A stretch of DNA of 64,000 bases, from contig JAPTJF010000277.1 of assembly GCA_029339195.1 (NCBI GenBank), forward strand, positions 1 to 64,000, read 5' to 3'. Under the pieces are notes generated by a model, which was not told the DNA's origin, ran no database searches, and was given only the letters and a program-made list of their open reading frames with translations. The position numbers and the translations under genes are program-made. Shown here piece after piece: positions 10,901 to 21,400 of this stretch (positions within the stretch are counted from its first letter, which is position 1; the number at the start of each line of letters is the position of its first letter). This DNA comes from Micractinium sp. NFX-FRZ. Taxonomy: Eukaryota; Chlorophyta; Trebouxiophyceae; Chlorellales; Chlorellaceae.

Positions 10901-12538
10901 ATGGGAGACTGCAGCAGGTGGGCAATGTAGAATCGCGCCTGCCCAACCAGCCAGCCGCACCCTGCTGTCTACCTTGGCCTGCCTCCCTGCTGCTCGCTGA
11001 CCTGCCACCTGCACCCCCCCCTGCTGTGGCTGCTGTGCCGCACCTGCAGATCGAGGCCAAGCGCAAGGCGGAGGCGGCGGCGCGGCGGGCAGCAGCAGGA
11101 CCCTCGGCAGCGGCAGCGCCCGGGTCGTCAGGCCCGGCGGCGCCTTCCACCCGCGAGGTGGGAGGGGTAGCTGGGATGGGTGCATGGGAGGGGGGGAGGC
11201 GTGCTGGTGGTCATTTACGGAGCCCAGCAGGCACCTTGCGCCTCGGCATCAAACCCAGCCTTGCACTTGCGCTGCGCCCCACCCTGGGGGCCCACCCCGG
11301 CATGCAGCAGGCTCTGGCGCACCCCCTCCCCTTCCTGTCAGGCTGGGGCACTGACACCAATCATTCGTCCCTTCTTCCCACCCTGGCCATGCCATTGCAG
11401 GTCACAGAGTTCACGAACGAGGAGCGGCCAGGCGTGCCCCCCCTGTTTGACGAGGAGGCGCGGCCCAAGGAGCCGGAGCGCGGGGCGGTGGCACGGGGGG
11501 CGGCAGCCCGGGAGATCGTGGATGCCGTGGCTGCCAAGCAGCAGGGCAAGTGAGTGCCCTCTTTATTGATGCACAGCGCGTCTAGGAGTTTAGGGAAAGC
11601 AGAAACCCTGCGTGCGCGCCCGCTCGCCTGCACATTTTCGGCTGGGGCCTGTCCATGCCTCTGCAACCCCCGCCGCGCCCTTTCCTCCTCTTTCAAACGC
11701 CCCACCCCTGCCTGCCCCGCCCGCCCTGCAGGGCGGCCAAGGCGCTGGAGGGCGCCCTCCAGGAGATCAAGATGGAGCAGTTCCCTCGCGCCCCCACGCG
11801 CGCCGTCTGCGGCGCCTACATCTCGCTGCAGGTGCGCCGCTGGGGGCAGGGGGCAGGGGGTGGAAGGGGGCTGGGGCTTGCGCCATGCTGTGCTGCGCTG
11901 TGCCGTGTTGCTGAGGGCAAAGGATTGGGGAGGTGGGCCTGATTGTGCGCCATGCTGGGCTGCACTGTGCTGTGCTGCGCATGAGGAAGCACCCCATTGC
12001 GATCCACCCGGGTGCACCCCCTTGCTGCCACGTTGCCCTCTTCCGCCCTTGGCTTCACCGTCACTTCCTCATGCACGCCTATGCCATTGCTCTGTTCCAC
12101 TGTTCTGATCACTTTCTTACGCATCTATGTGATGCCTCCGCACCGCAGCACGAGGTCATCGAGCTTCTGGAGCTCAAGCGCAGCGTGCAGGCCAAGCAGG
12201 TGAGCCCAACGCTCTGCCTCCATACCCTGCGCTTTGCCTCAGACCCTGTGCCCTGGCTGGCACCCTGCTCTGCCTCAGACCCTGCGCTCTGGCGTGTATT
12301 TTGCCCCGTTGCTGGGCGCACGTGGCCTACTGGAAGCTACGCCACATGCCTCTGCTGTCTGGCGCAGAGCAGGGGCTGAGTCCCCACCAGACTTGCCCGG
12401 TTCACCAACGCCCCTGCGTTACCCCTCCCTCCTGCCTCTTTGCCTTGCCCGCAGCACATGCTGGCGGGCATGAAGCGGTCCAAGCGGGACGAGGAGGCCG
12501 ACGAAACGCCTCGCAGCGAGAAGCGGCAGCGCAAGTGA
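7917..12538 (+). CDS. DMAP1: DMAP1/SWC4-like chromatin-remodelling subunit
   Basis: Twelve exons give 418 residues: 7917-8029, 8370-8505, 8778-8855, 9234-9290, 9539-9682, 10212-10328, 10697-10816, 11050-11157, 11401-11549, 11732-11831, 12149-12199 and 12455-12538. The product matches DNA methyltransferase 1-associated protein 1 (Swc4 in yeast), shared by the SWR1 and NuA4 complexes. Family landmarks in order: KPKGMSREAFALL near the N terminus, WRKFKNPARSDGLELEHW, YSFAKYN, then the SANT/Myb-like segment WGREETDYLMDLAARFELR with IADRYE, and RSIEDLKARYYSVARQL. The charged tail ends in a basic, nuclear-type sequence (KRSKRDEEADETPRSEKRQR). Intron 1 uses a GC donor (AG|GCAAGC), required to restore the conserved GMSREAFALL. 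Several exon edges are duplicated in the flanking introns. The start is the first ATG, in context GCGCCATGG. Confidence 0.93.
9643..9889 (+). repeat. Triplicated exon 5 end of DMAP1
   Basis: The last 40-odd bases of exon 5 with its donor (TTTGAGCTGCGCTTTGTGGC ... GATACGAG|GTGCGC) occur three times, at 9643-9690, 9736-9784 and 9842-9889. The first copy completes the conserved protein. Copy two follows a possible acceptor (TGTACAG) and would read in frame as an extra 16-residue cassette. Copy three has more changes. Confidence 0.9.
10112..10255 (+). repeat. Duplicated exon 6 start of DMAP1
   Basis: The sequence at 10110-10158 (GCCCCGGAGCGCAGCATTGA and following) repeats about 100 bases on at the real exon 6 start, 10212-10255. 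Both copies carry an upstream CAG acceptor. Only the second copy continues into the conserved YYSVARQL, so the first is a non-functional echo. Confidence 0.85.
10753..10925 (+). repeat. Duplicated exon 7 end of DMAP1
   Basis: The end of exon 7 (GGAGCAGGACGAGGCGGAGA ... CTGCAGCAG, donor at 10817) is copied in the next intron at about 10868-10925 (GGGAGCAGTGCGAGGCGGAG ... CTGCAGCAGGTGGGCA), including a donor-like GTGGGCA. The copy is diverged and has lost six bases. Confidence 0.8.
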
Positions 12539-13021
12539 CACAGGGCACAACAGCTCGAGGCAGGCAGGCAGGGGTGTGTTCAGGCAGCGGCCGCGGATTA
12601 GCGGGCAGGATTGTTCGCGTGCTCACAAGCTGTCTTCCCTGCCGTTGCCTGTCTTCCCTGCGGTTGCCATCTTGCACTTTGCACCAACGTTAGCTCGGTG
12701 CTGGCCTTCAGCTCTCTCAGCGTGCTCTGCTGCTGCACGTCCAGTTTTTAGCACCACACATGATTGAATGAAGCAGCACCTGGCGAGAGCTGGACTGCCG
12801 AGTGGAACGGCTGGCGCCGTGGCGTGCATGCTGTGCTCCCTCATCGCGTTGCGTTGCGGCCCATTCAGTTTAAACGCGTGATTTTGAGCTACAGACGGCG
12901 GCCTTATCATAAGAGCGCGTCCCTTGGTCCATCGTGTCGGAGAGTGCTGTGTCCACCGCGGCGTGGCTTCCTGAGCGTTGGGAACCACGATCGTGGCCCA
13001 AATTTCAACTGTGTATCCGCA
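12539..13021. other. Intergenic region between DMAP1 and the SET-domain gene
   Basis: These 483 bases must hold the DMAP1 3' untranslated region and the promoter of the next gene on the same strand. I see no gene, clear poly(A) signal or TATA element. Confidence 0.5.
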
Positions 13022-16000
13022 ATGCAAGCTTCAAGAGTCGCCCGCGGCGCTCCCGGCGCTGCGCAAAGCGCAGGCCGGCGTAGAGCAGCTCTGCCCAGGG
13101 CGCGCACTGTCGCTCAGGCGGTTGGCAGCATGCAGATGACGGCGTTCTGCGCCGCAATTCAGAGCTACAGGCTGCAGGCTGCTTCTGGGCGTGCTTCAGT
13201 GGCAGCGGCGGCGGCAGCGGAGCAGGAGCAGCCTTTGGCTGATGTGCAGCAGCAAGACTCTGTGCTGCAGTCCTTCTTGAGGTGGCTGCTTGCCAATGGT
13301 GAGTGCTCCAACAGAAGTATCACCTCCAGCGTACGGCCGGGGCCTTATGCCGAAACATTGTTGGTTGACCTTGACAGTGTCATGGGGGAGCACCGCCAGG
13401 CACCACTCCATCACATACCTGCCTGCCTGCCTGCCCGCCTGCCCCCACAGGCGTGCAAGGTGTGGGCGCAGCAGACAGCAAGATAGCGCTGTTCGAGGGG
13501 CAGGGCGGGGAGCGCGGCGTGGTGTGCATGAAGCCAATCGCGGGTGAGTGGCTGTTCACGGTTTGGTGCCGCCGTCTGCTACAGCGGCAAGTATTGAAAG
13601 CGGGGGGCTGGCCTGGAATTCCTCATGTGCTCGAGCCCCTCAATACTCACTCCCGAATCGCCTTACCACCCACACCTTGCCTGCTGGCCCCCTTATTTTC
13701 TGTCTCCAAAACCTCCCCCACTACTGCCACCCAACAATCGCACCCCTCCTCCCTGCCCTGCCCAGCCAGCGAGGTTGCCAAGCACCTCCCCCTGTGCCCT
13801 CTCCCCACCCAAGCTGCTCGACCTCCCTCTTCTTATTGCCCCACACATTGCCCCTGCCTTTTCCGCAGCTGGCGAGGTCGTCATGTGCATCCCCTTGCGC
13901 CTCGCCATCACCGATGCAACCGATGAGGACGAGGGTGAGAGAGGCGATGGCAGCGGGTACACGGCAGCAGAGGCGGAGCAGCCCTGGAGCATCCGGCTGG
14001 CGGGGCGCCTGCTGGGCATGCTGGCAGAGGGGCAGCAGACCAGTGCAGCCTCCCCTGCCACGTCATCAAACAGCGGCGCCAGCGCCAGCATTGCTCAGCA
14101 GCAGTTGCTGCAGTGCCAGCTGGACAAGGAGGAGGAGGGGCACTGGGAGGAGGGGCCCAGCGCTGCAGGCGCTGCGGCTGACGTGGCGGCAGCGGCACTG
14201 GCGGGGAGCGGCGTGGGGGAGCGCAGCATGGTGGAAATGATGGAGGGCAGCGCCTCCCCCTGGCAGCCCTACCTGCGGGTGAGGTGCCGCTGCTGGCGGG
14301 GTGCCACAAGGGGTGCCACAGGGGGTGGCACAAGGGGTGCCACAGGGGGTGCCACAACAAAAGGAGGCTAGAAGGCGGGCAGGCATTCAGCTGGGTGGGG
14401 TGGTTCAGGTGGGCTGGGCGCGCGGCCAGGGTGAGGCAGTTTTCTGGACGAGGAGTGCTGTGGTGTGAGGAAGTATCCTGGATGAGGCTTTACATGGGAT
14501 CAGGCAACGTCTGGGGTGGGGCGTTGGGGGCGAGGCCCTGGCCGCAGCAGCGCGCAGCATGGATTGCCGCTCGCCGTGGCTCCTGCTGGCTGCGCTGCCT
14601 GCTGCACTGCAATCGGCTGCTGGCTGCGCTGCTGCCAGACCTTGCTTGCCATGCCAATCACTCTGGCCTCACCCGCCTGCCGTGCTCAGGCGACCCCCGC
14701 TCACATGTGCCAGCTCACGTGGTGCCCGCCCCCCTCCCTGCCCCTCTGCCTGCGCCCCCTGCCCAGGTGCTGCCTGAGACCGTGCCCTCCCCACTGACCA
14801 CTTGGGCGTGGGAGGATGTGCAGGCAATCGAGGTGGGTGCTTCAGGCAGGCAGGCTGGAGCACAGATATCTGGCCGGCTCCAGAACCTTGCCTTCTTGCT
14901 ACCGTGGCAGCATCCGTGCAGGCTGCCCCTTGCAGGCGGCCTTGGCGCTGTAACCGCCCGCGCCTGGCGCCTGGGCAGCAGCCTGCATCCGCCATTGACA
15001 ACCGCCCGCCCCTCGCCCCTCCCTGATGCCCCCTCCCCTTCCCTCGTTTGCAGTACCCGCCCATGAGCAGGGCGCTCGACCATGCCAGCTGGCTTGCCAG
15101 CTCAGCGGCACAGCTGCCCGAGGGCCGCAGGTTCAGCCAAGAGCAGTGGGAGTGGGCGCTGTCGGTGCGTGCATGCAGGCAGAGCCAAGGCAGCCTAGCT
15201 CCTGCACAGGGCGTCACCTTGCATGCGTGAAGTGCATTTTCTGTAGATTGCCATGTAGCCTGACTGTTCGTGTTGCGCGTGCACTTTGCACGCCATTGCG
15301 TGCACTTGTGCCGGCCCTCCTTCTGCTGCTCAGCCTGGGCTTTCTTTCACCCCTCTACCCTGCCCTGCCACCCCTCACTCCATACCAGGTGGTCCACTCC
15401 CGCACATTTGGCGCCCCCGGCCGGCACGGGGGCGTGGGCGTGCGCATGCTGGTGCCGCTGATTGACATGTGAGGGGGGGGGGGGGTGTGGAGTCAATGGT
15501 GTGCTATTGTGTTGCACTGCCTGATATCTGTAAGCGAGGGGTGGCAGCTGAATCCACGGCAGTCACCCCTTTGGGGCACCCCTGCACATTGCCCCACCTC
15601 TCTCCGCCCCACCGTGCACCTGGCTTGCCTCTTGCCCGACTGACCGTATCCGGACCTGCTCCCACCCGGTGCAGGCTGAACCACGCTGGAGACTACGTGA
15701 CCAGCCCGCCTGGCGCCAGCTCAGCACCCACCGTGCAGGCCTACGACAGCGTCAAGTGAGTGGGCTCTAAATCTAAGCAACGGCCCAGCTTTTCGGAATG
15801 GTGGTTGGGCCCATGCTGAGCAGCATCAGACAGGCCACCTCCTGGAGGGACCGCCCACCCAGCCGTGTGCAGGCTGGCTTCATGCATGCTGGCGCACAGC
15901 ATGAGGGGGGTGCCACGCTTGCTGCCCTGAATGCCAGCCATGCCCACTGCCCCCGCTCTTTCGGTTCTCTGGGTGCAGATGGGAGCTGCGGGCGCCGACG

Positions 16001-17953
16001 GGGCCTGAGGGCGAGTGGCACATGGAGGTGAGGCAGGAATGCAACAGTTGAGGGTGAGTGCCACATGGAGGTGAGGCAGGCAGAGACGGGGCGGCACAAG
16101 GGGCGCAGGAGGCAGTTTGAGCTCTCTCTCCCCCTCATTGTTCCTCTTGTGCGAGCATACGGAAGCAGCTGGCGGCGGGCCCCGCCGCTGCTCAGTCCCG
16201 GCCAAGCTGCTGCCCTCATTCCCAGCTGCTGCTACGCCCTGGGTGCGCAGGTGGAGGCAACACGCGCCATCAGCCGTGGAGAGGAGCTGCTGCTATCCTA
16301 CGGTAAGTGTGTGCGTGTGCGTGGGAGCAGGCTGACACCTGGGCTGAGCTTTTCATCCAGGGAGGCGTGAGGAAGGAGGCTGATGTTGGTGCACAGCGTT
16401 GGAAGTCACCGGGGCCTGTCCTGGCTCTCACCTGTGCACGGTGCCCTGCAGATTGCAAAAGCCTCCTCCTCGGCAGTCGCTATAAAGCCCGCTAGTCCTG
16501 TCTAGTCTGTTGCCGCCACATTGGCTCCCCCGCCAACCCCTCATTCCCCCCCAGATAACCCCTCCACCCTGCCTGGCTGCACCCCTGCAGGCGAGCGCAG
16601 CAACGACGACTTTGTGCTGCACTACGGCTTCATGCCGCCCCGCAACCCGCACGATGACGTGGCGCTCTTCACAGGTAGCTTAGCAGCTCTTGCTAGCAGC
16701 TCTTGTTAGGCTTGTTTTCTTGCAGTGTATCCGTCCCTGCCTTGCACACCGGTGTTGCCTGCCAGGCACTGCTGCCCGCAGTCAAGTCAAGCAGACCCCA
16801 GGGTGCGCCACGGTGCCACGGGTGTGCCCACCGCCCGTCCCGCTGCCCTCCCCTTTTGGCACCCCGCACCCGCCCACAGACATTGAGAGCTGCATCGACT
16901 GGTGGCTGGACGCCTTCCTCCCCGCCGGCGCACTCCCACCGGCGCGCCTCCAGTCCGCCATCAACGCAGCCTACTCTGCAGCCGAGGAGCAGGATGGCTC
17001 CGCCATGGCAGCGGAGGCTGTGCTGCGTGCTGTGCCTGAGGGGGAGGCGGAGGTCATCCGTGCTGAGCTGGCCAAGATCAAGCTCTCTGGTGTGTGCCCT
17101 CCATGTTGACGTTGCATTGACCGACTGCTTTGCACAGCCTCTGAACCTGCTTTGGACAGCGCTTGGGCTGGGAAGCATCTCTTGTTCAGCAACACAGCGC
17201 AAGGGCACTGCCTGCAGTTCCAGCTGCTGCCCTCCCTGCTGTCCCGCTTTGCCTGAACAAGCCCGGCCCTCCACCTTCCCTGCAGCTGGCGGCATGGTTG
17301 ATGGGCGGCTGCTGGCGGCCTTCCGCTCGCTCTACGAAGCAGCAGCAGCGTTTGTGGGGGCGCAGCAGCAGGGGCAGCAGGGGCAGCTCGGCAGTAGCTG
17401 GGCAGAACATATGCGGCTGGCGGTTGCAGCGCGCTGCCGGCAGATATTGCAGGGCATGCCCACACCGTTTCTGGAGGACTTGCAGCAGCTGGTCGAGTGG
17501 GAGCAGCAGACTGGGGAGCAGCAGCACTGCTGGGCCGCCGTGCAGCGGCACTATGCGTCAGTGGTGGGAGCTTATGAGGCGCGGCATGGCAGCCTGCATG
17601 GCACAGCAGACGCTGGCAGTGGCGGCGAGGCACGTGCAGCGGCCAGTGGTGAGGAACCTAGCAGCAATAGCAGCAGCAACAGCGGCGGCAGCAGCAGCGA
17701 CAGCGCCCCTGCGCTGCTGGATGCCGGTGCTGACTCAGCGCTGGCGGCGCAGCTGCTGCAGCAGGCGCGGGCGCAGCAGCAGGCGCAGGCGCAGCAGCAG
17801 GGGCCTGGCGACGGCGGGGCAGAGAGCGGCGGCATGTCAGAGAGCGGCGGCGGCGGCGACAGCGGGCACAGCGGGCGCAGCATCCTGCCGGTGCTGTACC
17901 GCTGCCACAAGAAAATGGTGCTGTGGGATGCAGTGCTGCTGGGTGCTCAGTGA
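13022..17953 (+). CDS. SET-domain protein lysine methyltransferase, Rubisco-LSMT-like, plastid-targeted
   Basis: Twelve exons (13022-13298, 13451-13543, 13869-14278, 14767-14832, 15054-15164, 15389-15468, 15675-15755, 15979-16027, 16251-16302, 16591-16674, 16880-17089, 17286-17953) sum to 726 residues. The Arg/Ala-rich, acid-free N terminus (MQASRVARGAPGAAQSAGRR) looks like a chloroplast transit peptide. SET signatures are GEVVMCIPLRLAIT, VHSRTFG, PLIDMLNHAGD and GEELLLSYGERSNDDFVLHYGF, the order seen in Rubisco large-subunit and aldolase lysine methyltransferases. The helical C-terminal half (DIESCIDWWLDAFLP onward) fits the substrate-binding domain of that family. An acidic, low-complexity insert of roughly 100 residues interrupts the SET domain after the first strands, and another lies near the C terminus. 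The true substrate is not predictable; Rubisco, aldolase or other plastid proteins are possible. Confidence 0.88.
14300..14356 (+). repeat. GGGGTGCCACA short tandem array
   Basis: An imperfect array of an 11-13-base unit, GGGGTGCCACA(AG), repeats about five times in the third intron of the SET gene, immediately after the splice donor. Confidence 0.85.
15473..15485 (+). repeat. 13-base poly-G tract at a splice donor
   Basis: A run of 13 Gs starts four bases into the intron after exon 6 of the SET gene (donor GTGAG followed by the G run). It is a likely length-variable site and could affect U1 recognition. Confidence 0.9.
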
Positions 17954-18444
17954 TGATGCACCTCGGCACTTCCTGCAATGCATCTGCCGCCAGCTGCCAT
18001 GCAGTGCCAAGCCGGCGCATGTAACTGACGAGCAACACAGGTGGACACGTTGGGACAATCCCACAAACAAAGGGCTTGAATGCTTTGGCGCCTGGCAGGC
18101 AGCGCTACGGGTCGGTTCGTCTGCTGCAGTAAAGTGGTGTTAGGGGCCTTGCTTTCGAGAGCAGGCATTTCTTTCAGGCTCACCAAAGACCACCGATAGT
18201 CTATCACAGAAGCATCCCGAGCTTTGAAACAGCGAAGCCTTCAGGCATCAGTGGTCCTCCCGAGGTACTGTCCGCCGCCGGCAGCACACCCGCCGCACTC
18301 TGATGCTCCATCATTGGAACAACCCTACCGCGTGACCACTCGCATCTGCTGACCCGCCGCGTTTTATGCACCTTTAAGGCGCCGCAGGCAAAATCCGCCA
18401 GTGTGCCAGCAACTCCCGAAGCCCGTCGCCGAGCAGAAAGCCCA
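17954..18444. other. Intergenic region with SET gene 3' end and AKR promoter
   Basis: A 491-base spacer. A TGTAA poly(A)-type motif lies at 18020-18024, about 70 bases after the SET stop codon. The remaining sequence upstream of 18445 should hold the aldo-keto reductase promoter; nothing specific stands out. Confidence 0.5.
18020..18024 (+). terminator. Candidate TGTAA poly(A) signal of the SET-domain gene
   Basis: TGTAA about 70 bases downstream of the stop codon at 17953, the green-algal polyadenylation motif. Confidence 0.5.
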
Positions 18445-21400
18445 ATGGAGTACCGGCGGCTGGGAAACACGGGCCTAAAGGTAGCACCTTCGATCAGTGC
18501 AGTCGCCGCTGCGGTCGTCTGGCATAGCTGCCAGCCCTCCCCTCGCCCGCCCGCCTCCCGCCACCTTGTTGCCGCTGCCGCTGCCGCTGCCGCCGCCCAG
18601 TATGCCTTGTTTGCTGGCACATGCCCTCTGCAAAGGGAGGCAGCGTCTGCTTCCACATTGCCATACGATTGCATCCTCCGGCACAGCTGCAAGACAGCAC
18701 ACAAGTTGACGACTCACCGACTTCCGTGCAGGTCTCTGTGCTCTCCTTTGGCAGCTGGGTTAGCTTTGGCTACCAGTTTGGGGTGCCGGAGGCCAAGGAG
18801 CTGATCTCAAAGGCCAAGGAGGCAGGAGTGAACTTGTGAGATTCCGTGGATTGGCTGACAGGATGTGGCTGCGCCGCCAGCTCAGCCCCGGGCCGGGCGC
18901 CTTCGTGGTGCTGAAGCGTGCTCGCTCGCTCCCCCCGCCACGCAATCCAACGTTGCGGCAGTTGTTGCGGGCAGCTCCCCGCTAATGAGCATGCAGATGA
19001 TAATGCTGTGTGCACCTTTAACATTCAAGAAGGAACATCCCAATGCACCACCCACTGCTGCAGCTTTGACTGCGCAGAGGTGTACGCCAACGGGCAGGCA
19101 GAGGAGATCCTGGGGGCGGCGCTCAAAGAGCTGGGCTATGATCGCTCAGAGATTGTTGTGTCCACCAAAATCTTCTTTGGCACAGGTGGGCAGCTGGCAC
19201 GTGAGTTTTGGGGATGCCGGTGCAGTGAGATGGGAGTCAAGGTGCTGGAAGCTGACAGCATGCCCCAAAGGGCAGGCAGCAGTGGTCCGGGGGCGGCATA
19301 ACAGCTGGCGGGCCCTGCTCACTGTTAAATTTCGTCTTTGCGAAGATTTGGCATAGGTGAGCGCTGGCGGTGCACACAATAGCTGTGTGCGCATAGGCGT
19401 GCTGCAAACTGTGTGCCAGCCCTGCGTGTCCGGCTGCCTGCCATCCTCCCTGCTGCTGTTCCTTCCGTTGCTGCGCCTCACTGGACCCACTATGGCCCCC
19501 GTCCGGCTGCCTGCCTCCCGCCTCTCTCGTGCAGGCAGCACCGCGCCCACCGCCCGGGGCCTGTCTCGAAAGCACATTATTGAGGGCACAAAAGGTGCGC
19601 AGGGGGACTTTCCTGGGGGTTAGGGGGCAGCAGGTTCTAGCCATGCGGTGCTTGAACCTCAAGCCTCCAGGCCAGCGCTGCCACCACACATGCCTGCTGG
19701 CTGGCCTGCAGGGCGACACACACCCCTTGCCCTGCCCTGCCCTGTCCCGCTCACCCGCCACCCACCCCCGCTCTGCTTCCCTCATCTTGATCCCCTCTTC
19801 TGCCTGCCACCCCCTCCCTGGTCACCCCTACTCCTCCCTCTCGCTGTCGCCGCTCCACACCTACATCAACGCTGTCGTCTCCCCGCCCTGCCCCCTCGCT
19901 CGTCCCCGCTCTGCAGCCTCCCTGCAGCGGCTGGGGCTGGAATATGTGGACCTCCTGTTCTGCCACCGCCCCGACCCGGAGACGCCCGTCGAGGAGACCG
20001 TGCGGGCCATGAATTGGGTGAGCGAGCGGACTCCAAATCCCGTTTTTGACCACTATCGTTCTTTCATTTGGTGAATGGGGCGAACGTGTCTGATGCCCCA
20101 GGAGCAGGCAGGGTCACCAGGAAAGAGGGCGGCGAATTGTGGGGCTGATGCTGGTGGATGTGAGCGGGGCCGGGTGCATGAGCGCGGGATGGGTGGCTGC
20201 CAATCAGAGGCTGCCTGCCCTTTCCTGGCCCTTTGCCGGCACGCCAAGCTCTTTCGCTTTGTATGGGGTCTGCCAATGCTATCAATACGGCCCCCTGCCT
20301 GCCACCCCACCTTGCACCAACTCAACCCCTCCCCCTCTCCCTTCCCTCCCTCCTGCCCTCGTCTCCCTCCCTGCTTCTGCCAGGTCATCGACCAGGGGTG
20401 GGCCCTGTACTGGGGCACCAGCGAGTGGTCCCGGGAGCAGATTGAGGAGGCGTGGGCCGTGGCGCACCGGCTGGGCCTGATCGGGCCAGGTGAATTTGTC
20501 AGGGTGCAGGGCGGGCGGCGGTGTTGCGCTGTCGCAGGCAGGCGGTTGGGGACGCGTGGGTCGTGGCGCAGGGTAGCGTAGCGGCTGTGCGTGACCGCGT
20601 CATGCGGGCCTGGGGTGCAGGGCGGGCGGCGGTGTGCATTGGGCTGTGGCGTGATGCCTGTGACGTTTGCACTGTTCAGAATGCCGCTCTGAATGTCCCT
20701 CACCCCCTGCCCCCTGCAGCCATGGAGCAGCCGGAGTACAACCTGTTCCACCGCAAGAGGGTGGAGGTGAGCTCCGCAGTGCAGAAGCGGCGTGAAATGG
20801 ATTCATTGTGTGGCGGGATGGGAGTGCATGCTCTCTGTGGCATGCAAGAGGGCGCGGGGGGAAGAAAGCCAAGGTGGCAGTGCAGGCAGATGCACCGCCC
20901 ATGCCCCTAGTCTAGTATAGTCGTTACAGCTTTTCACATCCCTTGAAAGAGGATTCAACTTCAGGACGAACCAGTTCCTGACAGGTTGACGAGGCATGCA
21001 CCACAAGGCCCTGAAAACATGAAACATGAAAACCGCCCATGCCCCGAGGGCCAGCACTGGCAATGCTCCCACAACAAGCATCACACAATGTCGTGCATTC
21101 TCTGTCACAGCAGGGTGCTCCCCATGTCCCTGTTTGAGGGCGAGCCTTCCCTCAGTAGGGATCCCACCTCAGCGCCCAGTCAACCTCACCGCACCAGGAA
21201 AGTCAACCTCAACGCTCCAGGAAAAGTCAGTCGGGTGCCTGGTAAGGTTACCAGGCACCCGACTTGTACCGCCTTCCCTGCCTCGCACCCATCGCTGTTG
21301 GGCACGCCCTGCAAACCCCTGCAGGAGGAGTACGCCCCTCTGTACGAACAGCACGGCACCGGGCTCACCACCTGGAGCCCCCTGGCCTCTGGCATCCTCA

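Noticed and set aside
17163..18143. 326-codon plus-strand frame rich in Ser, Arg and Trp
   Set aside because: It overlaps the last exon of the SET-domain gene in another frame; the SET frame is continuous with the conserved upstream exons.
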